A stretch of 15,631 nt of DNA, taken from the NCBI GenBank assembly GCA_965652545.1, contig CBFGWV010000093.1:1-15631 (forward strand), given 5' to 3'. Each line of letters opens with the position of its first letter. The first letter of the stretch is position 1. A model generated the notes under the pieces. The model was not told the origin of the DNA, did not search any database, and saw only the letters and a program-made list of their open reading frames with translations. Made by a program: the position numbers and the translations under genes. Shown piece by piece: positions 7,112 through 14,994 of the stretch. This DNA comes from CBFGWV01 sp965652545. GTDB lineage: Bacteria > Pseudomonadota > Gammaproteobacteria > Competibacterales > Competibacteraceae.

Positions 7112-10100
7112 ATGACTGTTGCAGGAAGCGAAAAAGTTGGTGGGAGTCACTTCAATCGCCCTGATCCATTATCCACTGCCACCAAGGCCGACTTTGAATT
7201 TGTGGCCAGGTCTGTCGTTAATGCTGATGACCCGGCTAATGCGCCAGATGATTCTCTAGACAGTACTTCGAGCCCCATAGAGGGCGAAGGTCCGGAAAAT
7301 GCCGAGGCGTTTCGCGCTAAGGCGGAAGATAACGGCTGGACAGTTGTCGAAGAGGATGATGAGCTGCCGCCAATGGACAATCTGAAGCCAGCGCGTCAAG
7401 ATGAGACAACGCTGACCTATCAATATAAAGGCACGACTTATGCTGTTTCAGAGCATGTGACGCCTTTTAAGTATTCAGTGCTGGAAAGCAAGCTGGCCGG
7501 GGTGGAGATCAGGCGAACAGACAACAATATCAACATCAATGTTCCCGAGTCAGCCGCCACTGATTTCATGAATGCAGAGACAACCGAAGGTGGGAAGACA
7601 GTCTCTGAGCTATTCAACGAGAACATGAAGAACGAGTGGAGCAGCCTAGATCTTTCCGACCCGCGTCGGCAATACCTCGAACTTTTGCAAGCGCAGGCTG
7701 CCTTGGTCGGTGGCTATGATTACCTCCCCAACCTGACAAAGCAGGGCGTCGGTAGCGATACCACCAGCGTGTTGCCTGATCCCGTTGTCATGGACGCGGC
7801 CAGTACCTATGGTTTGCTGAAAGAAGAGGACATTGGTCGGAAGCTCTCCGAGCTGGCGGAAGACGAAAGCATTGTTGCGGGTATTGACGGCTTTATGGAG
7901 GACGCTGTCAGTAAAATAAAAGACAAGAATGGCTTGACCAATAAAGTCTATGCCACAATGACCAGCGATGAATACAAGGATATGCTTGAAGGGATGGACC
8001 CCGACGGCGCTCGCGTACGTTTCGCCAACGACCTCAAGTCGCTTGAAATGTTGGACGCAGACAAGGCTGCGGCCTTGCGGAACGATATGGTTGGCGCAGA
8101 GCTGATCGATAAGCTCGATGAGATTGTTTCAAGCGGCAGTTATACCGACGAAGCGCTACCGCTGGCGATACAAGATCAAACATTGCTTGCCTTTAATCAG
8201 TTATACCGCAGTATTTCGGCGACCCGGAATGCCGACAAGATGATTCAAAACTATCTTAAAGGTAAAGAAGGTATTGACAGTGTGCCGGAGCATTTGCGAG
8301 AGAAAGCCAGGGGACTTAAGCAGGCCTATACTATATTCACTGACTCGATTCTGGAGTCCTTCAAGAAAAATGGCCAGTTCGATGTAAACGATGCGGCAAG
8401 AAATATGGCCGGCATGGTCAAGTCTGCCGGGAAGGGCTTGAATGGTTACGCCATCATGGCCCTTGAGAAGCTGAATGCCGGTGGCTATCTATCCACCGTA
8501 GGTGGCGCCGCGGCCATCACGGCCGGCATCTATATGCTTACAAAGACAAAAGGCGACACGCCGGAGGAGCGAATAGCCGCCGCCAGAGCCTTTAGTGGTG
8601 CGATGAGTACGTTGCCTTACATGGCCAAGGTGGTCGCCTCGCCTTTGGGTAAGGCATTGAATAATCCGGGTATGCTGGTCATGCTGGGCCTGGAGAATAA
8701 TACTCAACTGCAAGAGATGTTTGGCAAGCATTTTCCAAAATCTGATGACAGCATTACTGCGGTTAAAGCCACTGGAAGTATCTCCGAATTTCAATTGGAC
8801 GATCTGGTGCCGGATGGTGGAACCGCGGAGCGGTGGGCGGCAGACCTCGAGCGGCGGTTGAACAGTTTTGCCGATGGCGAAGATGGAGCGCGCAGCACTG
8901 TATCCAATAGTGATTTCCGTGAGAGCTATTCTGCGACCTCTGAGATATTGGAGGACGTTGAATCCCGCCAGGGCTCAGTTTTTCAGGATGCAGTGGATGA
9001 CATGCCAGAGGCTGAGCGATCCGCCGTGCTGCGAGCCGCTGATGAGCAGATTCGCAACGGAGGAGGGGACCCCAGTAAAGTCCCGACATCGACCAAGCTA
9101 CGGCTATTCGGCACCGTGTTCAATGTGGCGGCGGCGTTGGGGGGTGAGTTTGCGGGTGGAATACTCGACATCGTCATGGGCGGTATGACGCTGGATAAGC
9201 TTGTCGGTAACCCGAATGCCTTGCCGGGGGAGTACGCAGGGGCCTTGTTGCAAATGGGCGCAGGCGTGGGCGGGGTTGTGGCAGGTGGGGCCACTCTGGC
9301 TGCGATGATTACGGGCTCCACAGTTCTGGCGTCGGTCGCCGGTGGCGCTGCCGTGGTCGGCTTCGGTTTGGGGGCGATAGCTCTGATAGTCATTGGTGCT
9401 GTCGCCAAGCAGAAGCAAGAGCAGGCCCTCAATGATACTGCGCAGGATTTTAAGGATTGGGAGACGCTTGATGTCACTGAGGACAACTGGGGTGATAAAT
9501 TCAACTATTTGCAAAATGCTCGGTATGCATACAATTACGAATATGGCTCTGGAGATTATTTTAAGCATTTCCCGGACGACAAGCCCGTGTGGGAAGCCCG
9601 CCCCGAACAGTACAAGGATTTCACCGAGTACTTGAAGGATCACTCCAGCTTGCCGGATGGCTGGTTTGATGATTGGGACGAGGGTCATGATGTGGAAATC
9701 AATGGGTTCAATAATCCAGATGAGCATGACGGCAGGCATGTGGTAGGGTCGGATGATAAGTCAAATAAGCCTGGTCATGGTGCCGGTACCTTCAACGATT
9801 TCAAAGAAGATGTCGATTTGGTGGATGTGGGCACCATCGAATTGAAGGACGACGGCTGGATTCACTTCGTGAAGAACGGTTACGAACAGGCCGTCAAAGC
9901 CGGCGTGGGAGACGGCTGGGATAACGACAATGACAGCAATAGAGTCGCGGATTATTTGACTCAGATTTATGAGTTGACGCATCCGGATGGGGAGTTGGAT
10001 GAGGATATCGTTTCAAGAATTACCAAGCTCCACGATGGATCGGACAAATACAACGATATTGAAGCACTACGCCGCGTTCTGAGCGAGGACTTCGTGCCGA

Positions 10101-11149
10101 TGCTGGGTAAAGATGACAACAGCCCTGGGAACTATGATGAATTCGAAGAGGATGTCGATCGGGTTGACATTGATGCCATCGAAGTTGATTCAGGAGACAG
10201 CAGCGTCATCTACTTTGTAAAAGACGGCAAAAAATGGATGCTGGACAAGGATGACCATGGCAGCTTGGAAGGTGACGATGCAAAGAAGATCTTCACCTAT
10301 TTGTATGATATCCACAATCTGATTCGCCCGGATGGCGAGAACATCGACAACGACGTGGTTAAAGAGATTTCGAAGAAGCACGATGAAGGTGATGGCTACA
10401 ATGATATCGATGATATGCGGGAGCACTTGGTCGAGAAATTTCCAGAAAAATACAAAGACGAAGCCGCCAGCTTTGGGGTGACTTGCAATGAAGAAGGTAG
10501 TGTGAATCACAACAAAATTGGCACCCCCAGCGATTTTATTGAAGATGTTGACCGCGTGGATGTGGGCACCGTTGCCGTTTCGGATGATGGCCGCAAGGTG
10601 GTGTTTGTGAAGGATGGCATCAAACAGCGCATTGCCGATACCAACGATACCAACGGCGAGATCGTCAAGTATCTGAAAAGCCTGCATGACCTTGTCGACG
10701 GTGATGAAAAACGCGCCAGAGAGATGGACCGCTTGCTGGGGGCGACGGATGACTACAATGATCTAGGTAGGTTGAAAGCCTACATGGACCCGCCGAAACC
10801 CAGGACTTGGGCGGATGAGACGCCAAAGAGTCAGGACGGGCTGATGAAGGTGCCCAACCAGGATCAGGACGAATTCAAGGAGGACATGGATAAGGTGGAC
10901 GCAGCCTCGCTTCGTGTCGTGGATGAGGTGGTCTACTTTACGAAGAATGGCGAGTGGCATTCAATGGGGCCAGGGTACGGCGGGGATATGCGTCACATCT
11001 ATAATCAACTTGTGATGGTAGCGAACATGACAAACAATGGTCAGAATCACAAACTGGCGGCCCGGATAGACCAGATCTGGGATCGGGGTGACGATTACAA
11101 TGAAGCCAACGAGCTGGAAACCTACTTGAAGAAGATCGGCGCGCTGTAA
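7112..11149 (+). CDS. Large acidic HrpK-like protein with glycine-rich hydrophobic centre and four C-terminal repeats
   Basis: 1345 residues from ATG 7112, preferred over ATGs at 7070 and 7097 because GGGGAG (7099-7104) lies 7 bases before it. The N-terminus has no Sec signal and is Ser/Thr/Asp-rich, as in type III substrates. Counting from 7070, hydrophobic glycine-rich segments lie near residues 471-492 (GGYLSTVGGAAAITAGIYML), 679-706 (VFNVAAALGGEFAGGILDIV) and 724-775 (GAGVGGVVAGGATLAAMITG and beyond, ending in a membrane-like GLGAIALIVIGAVA). This arrangement resembles HrpK, the putative type III translocator/effector of Pseudomonas syringae. The last 450 residues are four acidic repeats. 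Codons are more AT-rich than in all neighbours, which suggests transfer. No secretion apparatus or chaperone gene is visible nearby. The alternative is another pore-forming toxin-like secreted protein. The HrpK assignment is from memory of family features, not a search. Confidence 0.8.
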   Translation: MTVAGSEKVGGSHFNRPDPLSTATKADFEFVARSVVNADDPANAPDDSLDSTSSPIEGEGPENAEAFRAKAEDNGWTVVEEDDELPPMDNLKPARQDETTLTYQYKGTTYAVSEHVTPFKYSVLESKLAGVEIRRTDNNININVPESAATDFMNAETTEGGKTVSELFNENMKNEWSSLDLSDPRRQYLELLQAQAALVGGYDYLPNLTKQGVGSDTTSVLPDPVVMDAASTYGLLKEEDIGRKLSELAEDESIVAGIDGFMEDAVSKIKDKNGLTNKVYATMTSDEYKDMLEGMDPDGARVRFANDLKSLEMLDADKAAALRNDMVGAELIDKLDEIVSSGSYTDEALPLAIQDQTLLAFNQLYRSISATRNADKMIQNYLKGKEGIDSVPEHLREKARGLKQAYTIFTDSILESFKKNGQFDVNDAARNMAGMVKSAGKGLNGYAIMALEKLNAGGYLSTVGGAAAITAGIYMLTKTKGDTPEERIAAARAFSGAMSTLPYMAKVVASPLGKALNNPGMLVMLGLENNTQLQEMFGKHFPKSDDSITAVKATGSISEFQLDDLVPDGGTAERWAADLERRLNSFADGEDGARSTVSNSDFRESYSATSEILEDVESRQGSVFQDAVDDMPEAERSAVLRAADEQIRNGGGDPSKVPTSTKLRLFGTVFNVAAALGGEFAGGILDIVMGGMTLDKLVGNPNALPGEYAGALLQMGAGVGGVVAGGATLAAMITGSTVLASVAGGAAVVGFGLGAIALIVIGAVAKQKQEQALNDTAQDFKDWETLDVTEDNWGDKFNYLQNARYAYNYEYGSGDYFKHFPDDKPVWEARPEQYKDFTEYLKDHSSLPDGWFDDWDEGHDVEINGFNNPDEHDGRHVVGSDDKSNKPGHGAGTFNDFKEDVDLVDVGTIELKDDGWIHFVKNGYEQAVKAGVGDGWDNDNDSNRVADYLTQIYELTHPDGELDEDIVSRITKLHDGSDKYNDIEALRRVLSEDFVPMLGKDDNSPGNYDEFEEDVDRVDIDAIEVDSGDSSVIYFVKDGKKWMLDKDDHGSLEGDDAKKIFTYLYDIHNLIRPDGENIDNDVVKEISKKHDEGDGYNDIDDMREHLVEKFPEKYKDEAASFGVTCNEEGSVNHNKIGTPSDFIEDVDRVDVGTVAVSDDGRKVVFVKDGIKQRIADTNDTNGEIVKYLKSLHDLVDGDEKRAREMDRLLGATDDYNDLGRLKAYMDPPKPRTWADETPKSQDGLMKVPNQDQDEFKEDMDKVDAASLRVVDEVVYFTKNGEWHSMGPGYGGDMRHIYNQLVMVANMTNNGQNHKLAARIDQIWDRGDDYNEANELETYLKKIGAL
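9785..11146 (+). repeat. Four tandem acidic protein repeats inside the HrpK-like gene
   Basis: Four divergent copies begin near 9785, 10127, 10520 and 10862 (spacing 342, 393 and 342 bases). Each opens with F-x-E-D-x-D-x-V-D (FKEDVDLVD, FEEDVDRVD, FIEDVDRVD, FKEDMDKVD), continues with a strand ending in V-x-F-V/T-K-D/N-G, then an amphipathic helix, and closes with D-x-Y-N-D/E (KYNDIEAL, GYNDIDDM, DYNDLGRL, DYNEANEL) and a final helix. The copies differ enough to be old duplications. The third lacks the HPDG/RPDG-type turn seen in the first two. The function of the unit is unknown; the Asp-rich loops could bind calcium, but no canonical EF-hand spacing is seen. Confidence 0.85.
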
Positions 11150-11184
11150 CGGTGTGCATCAGGTATCCGAAACGATCAAGTGGC

Positions 11185-12102
11185 TTACGCGAGTCCGTTG
11201 TTGCTGGCCAGGTTGGCCCGAGCCAGCGTTGTGAACGCCTTGAGCGCAGCGGAAGGGTTGCGACGGTTCGGGTAGTACAGGCACAGGTTGTCTCTGGGGG
11301 GCGTCCAGTCTTCCAGCACCCGCTCGAACTGTCCGGTCTCGATTTCACCCTGAACGTCCAGTTCCATTAGAAAGCCGAGCCCCACGCCCTCCTGAACGAC
11401 AGCCTTGGCGATACTGGGTTCGTCAAGCGTGAGCTGCCCGTCGACATCAAGCCGGGTCACTTCCCCCGCTCGCTCGAAATGCCAGGGGAAAATCGCACCA
11501 TTCGGTAGACGGATGCGAATGCACTGATGGTGAAGGAGATCGGCTGGCGTACGGGGCCGGCCGTAGGTCTCGAAGTACGCTGGCGTACCGACTACGGCAT
11601 AGCGTTGCTGCTGGCCAAGTGAGATCACGATCATATCACTGGGCACGAGATTGGCAGACCGCACACCGAGGTCGAAACCGTCAGCGACGATGTCCACCAA
11701 GCGGCCTTCGGTAACCAGGTCGATATGCACCTTCGGGTAACGCCGTAGGAACTCCAGCACCAGCGGCAGAAGCGCAGCGCGGGCGGCACTGGCGAACGCG
11801 TTGATGCGCAAGACGCCCGAAGGCCCGGCATTGTGGGATCGTACCGCTTCGAGCGCCGCTCGCACGTCCTGCAGGGCCGGCCCTACCCGTTCCAGGTACA
11901 TCTTGCCCGCCTCGGTCAGCGACACGCTGCGTGTGGTGCGATTGAACAGTCGCGTTTCGAGAGCCGCCTCGAGTTTGGCAATGGTGTTGCTCAAGGAGGT
12001 GGTTGACACATCGAGGTCGATGGCAGCCAGCCGGAACGAGGCCCTGCGTGCCACGGCCAGCACAGCGTCCAACTCATTGAGGCCAAGGCGCGGGTCTGCC
12101 AT
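11185..12102 (-). CDS. LysR-family transcription regulator
   Basis: 305 residues, the standard LysR length. The N-terminal winged helix-turn-helix spans about residues 6-65, with ASFRLAAIDLDVSTTSLSNT followed by IAKLEAALETRLFNRTTRSV, the signature of the family. The rest is the periplasmic-binding-protein-like effector domain (LRINAFASAARAALLPLVL, then DFDLGVR-type and GVGLGFLMELDV segments). It is transcribed away from the NTF2-like and dehydrogenase genes, the usual arrangement when a LysR protein controls its divergent neighbours; the shared 117-base gap carries inverted repeats. Its effector is unknown. It converges on the large HrpK-like gene with only 35 bases between the two stops and no obvious terminator. 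Confidence 0.93.
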   Translation of the reverse strand: MADPRLGLNELDAVLAVARRASFRLAAIDLDVSTTSLSNTIAKLEAALETRLFNRTTRSVSLTEAGKMYLERVGPALQDVRAALEAVRSHNAGPSGVLRINAFASAARAALLPLVLEFLRRYPKVHIDLVTEGRLVDIVADGFDLGVRSANLVPSDMIVISLGQQQRYAVVGTPAYFETYGRPRTPADLLHHQCIRIRLPNGAIFPWHFERAGEVTRLDVDGQLTLDEPSIAKAVVQEGVGLGFLMELDVQGEIETGQFERVLEDWTPPRDNLCLYYPNRRNPSAALKAFTTLARANLASNNGLA

Positions 12103-12114
12103 TCGATTGTCCTT

Positions 12115-12157
12115 GTTTCCGGGATGGGTCGTTAATGTCTGTCCCGGTTGAGGAAAC
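12115..12157. promoter_or_regulatory. Nested inverted repeats in the LysR / NTF2-like divergent gap
   Basis: GTTTCC (12115-12120) pairs with GGAAAC (12152-12157), and the overlapping CCGGGA (12119-12124) pairs with TCCCGG (12142-12147). The two palindromes share nearly the same centre, between divergent genes where a LysR regulator would bind. LysR sites are usually imperfect dyads around T-N11-A; this one is wider, so the match is suggestive only. Confidence 0.4.
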
Positions 12158-12219
12158 TATCAACGGAGCGGCAAGATCGCAATTGTTCTCTCCGCAATGG
12201 CTAGAAAGGGGATCAGCTC

Positions 12220-12549
12220 ATGAATCTTCAATTACCAGATGTCGTTCAGACGTACTTCGAGATCAGCAATGGCGGCGACGCATCACGCCTTGCGGCCTGC
12301 TTCTGCGCCGATGCCACGGTGATCGACGAAAATCGGGCGCACCAGGGGATCGAGGCCATCGAAACCTGGAAACACGCGGCACAGCAAGCATTCACCTACC
12401 GTGTCGAGCCACTAGAAGCGTCGCATGAGAACGGTCGGTTGACTGTCACGGCGCGTGTGGTCGGCAACTTCCCGGGAAGCCCGGTGAGGCTGATCCACCG
12501 GTTCACGCTCAAGGATGGCCAAATCCGTTCGCTTGAGATTGCGCCATGA
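12220..12549 (+). CDS. NTF2/SnoaL-like protein
   Basis: 109 residues from ATG 12220, with AAAGGGGA about 8 bases upstream. The pattern VVQTYFEISNGGDASRLAAC, then FCADATVIDENRAHQGIEAI, is the opening helix, turn and first strand of the nuclear-transport-factor-2 / SnoaL fold, a small cone-shaped domain that often binds a hydrophobic small molecule or acts as an isomerase or cyclase. The later strands (LTVTARVVGNFPGSPVRL, then HRFTLKDGQIRSLEI) complete the fold. The stop overlaps the dehydrogenase start by 4 bases, so the two are co-translated and probably act on the same substrate or stress response. The specific reaction cannot be read from the sequence. Confidence 0.85.
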   Translation: MNLQLPDVVQTYFEISNGGDASRLAACFCADATVIDENRAHQGIEAIETWKHAAQQAFTYRVEPLEASHENGRLTVTARVVGNFPGSPVRLIHRFTLKDGQIRSLEIAP

Positions 12550-13322
12550 TGAACCTCGATCTGGCCGGTAAGCGAGTTGTGGTCACCGGTGGTACCAAAG
12601 GCGTCGGACGCGCGGTGGTCGACCTGTTCCATGCGGAGGGGGCGAAGGTGCTAACCTCGGCGCGGCAGGCGAACATCGATGTGTCGGGCGAGCTGTTCGT
12701 TCAGGCTGATCTCTCGACCCGGGAAGGTTGTGCAGCACTGGTGACCGCGATCAGACAACGCCTGGGGAATGTGGACATCATCGTCCACGTGCTGGGTGGC
12801 TCGTCGGCACCCGGCGGTGGGTTCGCTGCGCTGGATGAAGACCAATGGCAACGCGAATTTGATCTGAACCTGTTTCCGGCCGTGCGCTTGGATCGCGCCT
12901 TGCTTCCGGAGATGCTTGAGCGCAAGAAGGGCGTCATTATCCACGTGACCTCGATTCAGAGCCGCCTGCCGCTGCCTGAGTCAACTACTGCCTACGCCGC
13001 GGCCAAAGCTGCGCTCTCGACCTACAGCAAAAGCTTGTCGAAAGAAGTCTCGCCCAAAGGCGTACGTGTTGTCCGTGTTTCGCCCGGCTGGATTGAAACC
13101 GAAGCGTCGGTCGCATTGGCCGAGCGGCTGGCTCAAGAGGCAGACACCGACTATGAAGGCGGCAAGCGGATTATCATGGATGCACTGGGTGGCATACCGC
13201 TTGGCCGCCCTTCAACACCGTTAGAGATTGCCAGCCTTGTAGTTTTCCTGGCTTCGGCTCGCGCGGCATCTATCACTGGGAGCGAATTTGTAATTGACGG
13301 CGGAACAGTTCCCACCACCTAG
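12546..13322 (+). CDS. Short-chain dehydrogenase/reductase (SDR)
   Basis: 258 residues, the typical length of a classical SDR, a cytoplasmic NAD(P)-dependent oxidoreductase. Visible parts: cofactor loop TGGTKGVGR (14-22), Asp55 in ADLST, HVLGGS (81-86, in place of the usual NNAG), Asn108, Ser136 in HVTSIQS, and the catalytic Tyr150-x3-Lys154 in YAAAK, followed by RVSPGWIETEA and the C-terminal GSEFVIDGG. The start at 12546 overlaps the NTF2-like stop (ATGA); a second ATG at 12549 is equally possible. The operon is divergent from the LysR gene and likely under its control. The substrate is unknown. Confidence 0.93.
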   Translation: MMNLDLAGKRVVVTGGTKGVGRAVVDLFHAEGAKVLTSARQANIDVSGELFVQADLSTREGCAALVTAIRQRLGNVDIIVHVLGGSSAPGGGFAALDEDQWQREFDLNLFPAVRLDRALLPEMLERKKGVIIHVTSIQSRLPLPESTTAYAAAKAALSTYSKSLSKEVSPKGVRVVRVSPGWIETEASVALAERLAQEADTDYEGGKRIIMDALGGIPLGRPSTPLEIASLVVFLASARAASITGSEFVIDGGTVPTT

Positions 13323-13447
13323 TGATGGTTACCTTTCATGAATGCGTCAACCATGACAAATGATCATTGCGTGAATATTGTCGCGTTGACGCTCACATCG
13401 GCCACTATTTGCTGCGTTCTGCCCGCTGTGACCGGCGGTTCGCGACC

Positions 13448-13517
13448 GGACACTCAGCAAAGAAAAAGCCCGCTGTGACGCGGGCTTTCGGATGTTGCTT
13501 GAACATCGTGTTGGTGG
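13448..13517. repeat. 70-base direct repeat, copy 1 (tmRNA terminator region)
   Basis: This stretch is repeated at 15528-15598 with about 66 of 70 bases the same: three substitutions in the leader and hairpin loop and one inserted base. It contains a terminator hairpin and then a constant segment ending GTTGGTGG. In copy 2 that end runs directly into a tmRNA 3' end; here it breaks off into unrelated sequence. It reads as the left scar of an element that carried the tmRNA tail. The 125 bases before it (13323-13447) show no gene or clear signal. Confidence 0.85.
13465..13488 (-). terminator. Rho-independent terminator (tmRNA type), copy 1
   Basis: AAAGCCCGC, a 6-base loop, then GCGGGCTTT form a 9-bp stem. 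Read on the minus strand it is followed by TTTTTCTTT, so it ends minus-strand transcription, possibly of the PIN toxin operon here. In its original setting it would have ended the tmRNA. Confidence 0.8.
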
Positions 13518-13720
13518 TGGGATGGTACCCCGCATCAAACGACTATTGAAAGTACGGAATCCAAGCGCTGCGGGCTGCTGCGAACCGGTGCGAACTCGAT
13601 CGAAAGCCTGTCAGTACGCTGTTCGTCCGTGGACTATCAAGCAGGTTTTTCGCGCTGATTGGTGCCCGGAAAGGCCGCTCAACCTCGTCTGCTTTTCGGC
13701 GCCAATTCAATTCCCGGTTT

Positions 13721-13740
13721 GGGAATCGAACCCGCGTCCG
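13721..13740 (-). other. Attachment-site-like copy of the tmRNA T-arm
   Basis: Read on the minus strand this is CGGACGCGGGTTCGATTCCC, the T-arm segment that precedes the 3' end of gammaproteobacterial tmRNA (E. coli has CGGACGCGGGTTCAACTCCC). No acceptor-stem half follows it and no tmRNA body precedes it: the PIN toxin stop codon abuts it directly. It shares the 12-base core GGGAATCGAACC (plus strand) with 15606-15617. This is the expected trace of an element integrated by a tRNA/tmRNA-targeting tyrosine recombinase. The 200 bases between copy 1 of the direct repeat and this site show no gene. Confidence 0.65.
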
Positions 13741-14313
13741 TCAGATCGCTACCTTCCACTCCCGCAACTGGCCGACGGTCTGTGTCAGCCCCTGCTTGAG
13801 CAACGTGTCCAGGTACTCGTCCACCGTCTTGGGCGGGTTCTTCAGCGATCGGCGATGGTTGGCTGCCGCCTCGCACACTCGGGCAGCGTGCAAGTCCAGC
13901 AGATCGAAGATGAAGTCGTCCGGATGCTGAGCGGTCAGGTTGTAGGGCTTGAGCCGTTCCGGCGGGAAGTCCTTCAGGTTGAAGGTCACGATCAGGCTGG
14001 CGCCGCCGTGAGTGGCGGCGGCCACCACATGCCGGTCATCGGCGTCCGGCAGCTCGACGGACGGGATCAGATGCTCGAAGCCGGTGACCAGGCTGTCGCG
14101 GACGTGGGCGTTCATCAGCGACCGCGTCCGCTCCAGGTCTTCGGCCTTCAGGTCTGGCCGTTGCTTCAGGACGTTACGCGTCCACTCGTCGTGGATCATG
14201 TCCGTCCAACGCGCCCGGTACAGATCGGTCAGCGCCAGCCGCATCAGCAGGTCGCGCAACGGTGCCGGGTAGAGCACGCACGCGTCGTAGATGACGGTGA
14301 AGTTCGAACTCAT
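13741..14313 (-). CDS. PIN-domain toxin (VapC-like ribonuclease)
   Basis: 190 residues. PIN toxins cleave RNA with metal ions held by clustered acids. Candidates here are Asp10 in VIYDACVLYP (7-16), Glu43 in HDEW, Asp90, Asp92 and Asp93 in LPDADDRHV (88-96), and Asp115 in FNLKDF (111-116). Length and motif order fit the longer PIN family usually paired with an excisionase-like antitoxin rather than the 130-residue VapC. ATG 14313-14311 follows the antitoxin stop with no gap, so expression is coupled. The stop codon lies directly against the tmRNA-like att segment, so the gene sits at the very end of its element. The RNA target is unknown. Confidence 0.85.
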   Translation of the reverse strand: MSSNFTVIYDACVLYPAPLRDLLMRLALTDLYRARWTDMIHDEWTRNVLKQRPDLKAEDLERTRSLMNAHVRDSLVTGFEHLIPSVELPDADDRHVVAAATHGGASLIVTFNLKDFPPERLKPYNLTAQHPDDFIFDLLDLHAARVCEAAANHRRSLKNPPKTVDEYLDTLLKQGLTQTVGQLREWKVAI

Positions 14314-14778
14314 TCATTCGTACCCCATCTTGAGCGCCTGGGCCTGCTCGGCCAGCGCATCAAGGGCCTTGTTCCGCTCAGCGTCGATCCGCTCCTTGTA
14401 CGCGATCACATCCTGGTAGCGGACGCGACGGTGCGTGCCGATCTTGTGGAACGGGATCTCGCCGCGCTCCAGCAACTGCACGAGGAAGGGGCGCGAGACG
14501 TTCAGCACGTCCGCTGCGTCCTGGGTCGTCAGCTCGGCGTGGATCGGGATGATGCTGACCGCGTTGCCCTCACCGATTTCGGTCAGGACATCCACGAGTA
14601 GCCGCAGCGCTGACACCGGGACGCGAACCGGATGTGCCGCACCCTTGTCGTCGAAGATCTCGATCTGCTGGGTTTCCGCGCGGGTCTGCAGGAAGGCGGA
14701 CAGCGCCCGGCCGCTCTCGCGGGCGATGGCAACTTCTTCGGCCGTCGGCAACGAATGGGTGGGAGAGAGTGTGGTCAT
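14314..14778 (-). CDS. Helix-turn-helix (excisionase-type) antitoxin of the PIN toxin
   Basis: 154 residues. Residues about 82-131 (ELTTQDAADVLNVSRPFLVQ, then LLERGEIPFHKIGTHRRVRY) form an excisionase/MerR-like winged helix-turn-helix. The N-terminal half (EEVAIARESGRALSAFL, then a strand-rich part around VRVPVSALRLL) precedes the DNA-binding domain and may contact toxin or dimerise. A perfect AGGAGG (14784-14789 on the minus strand) lies 5 bases before the ATG, so antitoxin should be made in excess. Its promoter overlaps an AT-rich dyad that could be an autoregulatory operator, the normal control of such pairs. Confidence 0.83.
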   Translation of the reverse strand: MTTLSPTHSLPTAEEVAIARESGRALSAFLQTRAETQQIEIFDDKGAAHPVRVPVSALRLLVDVLTEIGEGNAVSIIPIHAELTTQDAADVLNVSRPFLVQLLERGEIPFHKIGTHRRVRYQDVIAYKERIDAERNKALDALAEQAQALKMGYE

Positions 14779-14817
14779 AGCAGCCTCCTGGGAGCTTCAA
14801 ACAGCATCATGGGAGGA

Positions 14818-14847
14818 AGTATAACCGAAATAAACGAATAATCGCAA
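14818..14847 (-). promoter_or_regulatory. Sigma-70-type promoter of the toxin-antitoxin pair
   Basis: On the minus strand TTGCGA (14847-14842) and TATACT (14823-14818) are separated by 18 bases, with a TGGTTA-like extended -10 context, about 40 bases before the antitoxin start. The spacer contains CGATTATTCG (on the minus strand), an imperfect palindrome that could be an operator. Confidence 0.6.
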
Positions 14848-14994
14848 TATCCGAAACAGGATAGCCTTGCCTGGTAGACACCCAAAAAGACACCCATTTA
14901 CACCCGTCCCGCCGCCAGGCCGCGCTGCGCCTTGGCTCCGGGGCGGAACAGCGCCTTCATGGACTCCTGCCAACTCATTCGGAAGGAGACCAAA

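Noticed and set aside
9785..11146. CRISPR array or DNA-level tandem repeat
   Set aside because: The repetition is at protein level with diverged DNA, units over 300 bases and no spacers; no CRISPR-type repeat was seen anywhere in the window.
9785..11146. EF-hand or RTX calcium repeats in the large protein
   Set aside because: The Asp-rich loops do not show the 12-residue EF-hand spacing nor the GGxGxDxUx nonapeptide of RTX toxins.
13492..14601. Plus-strand open frame of 369 codons
   Set aside because: It is antisense to the PIN toxin and antitoxin genes. The piece PVWESNPRPSD in it is merely a translation of the tmRNA T-arm complement, and the rest is Gln/Val/Arg-rich shadow.
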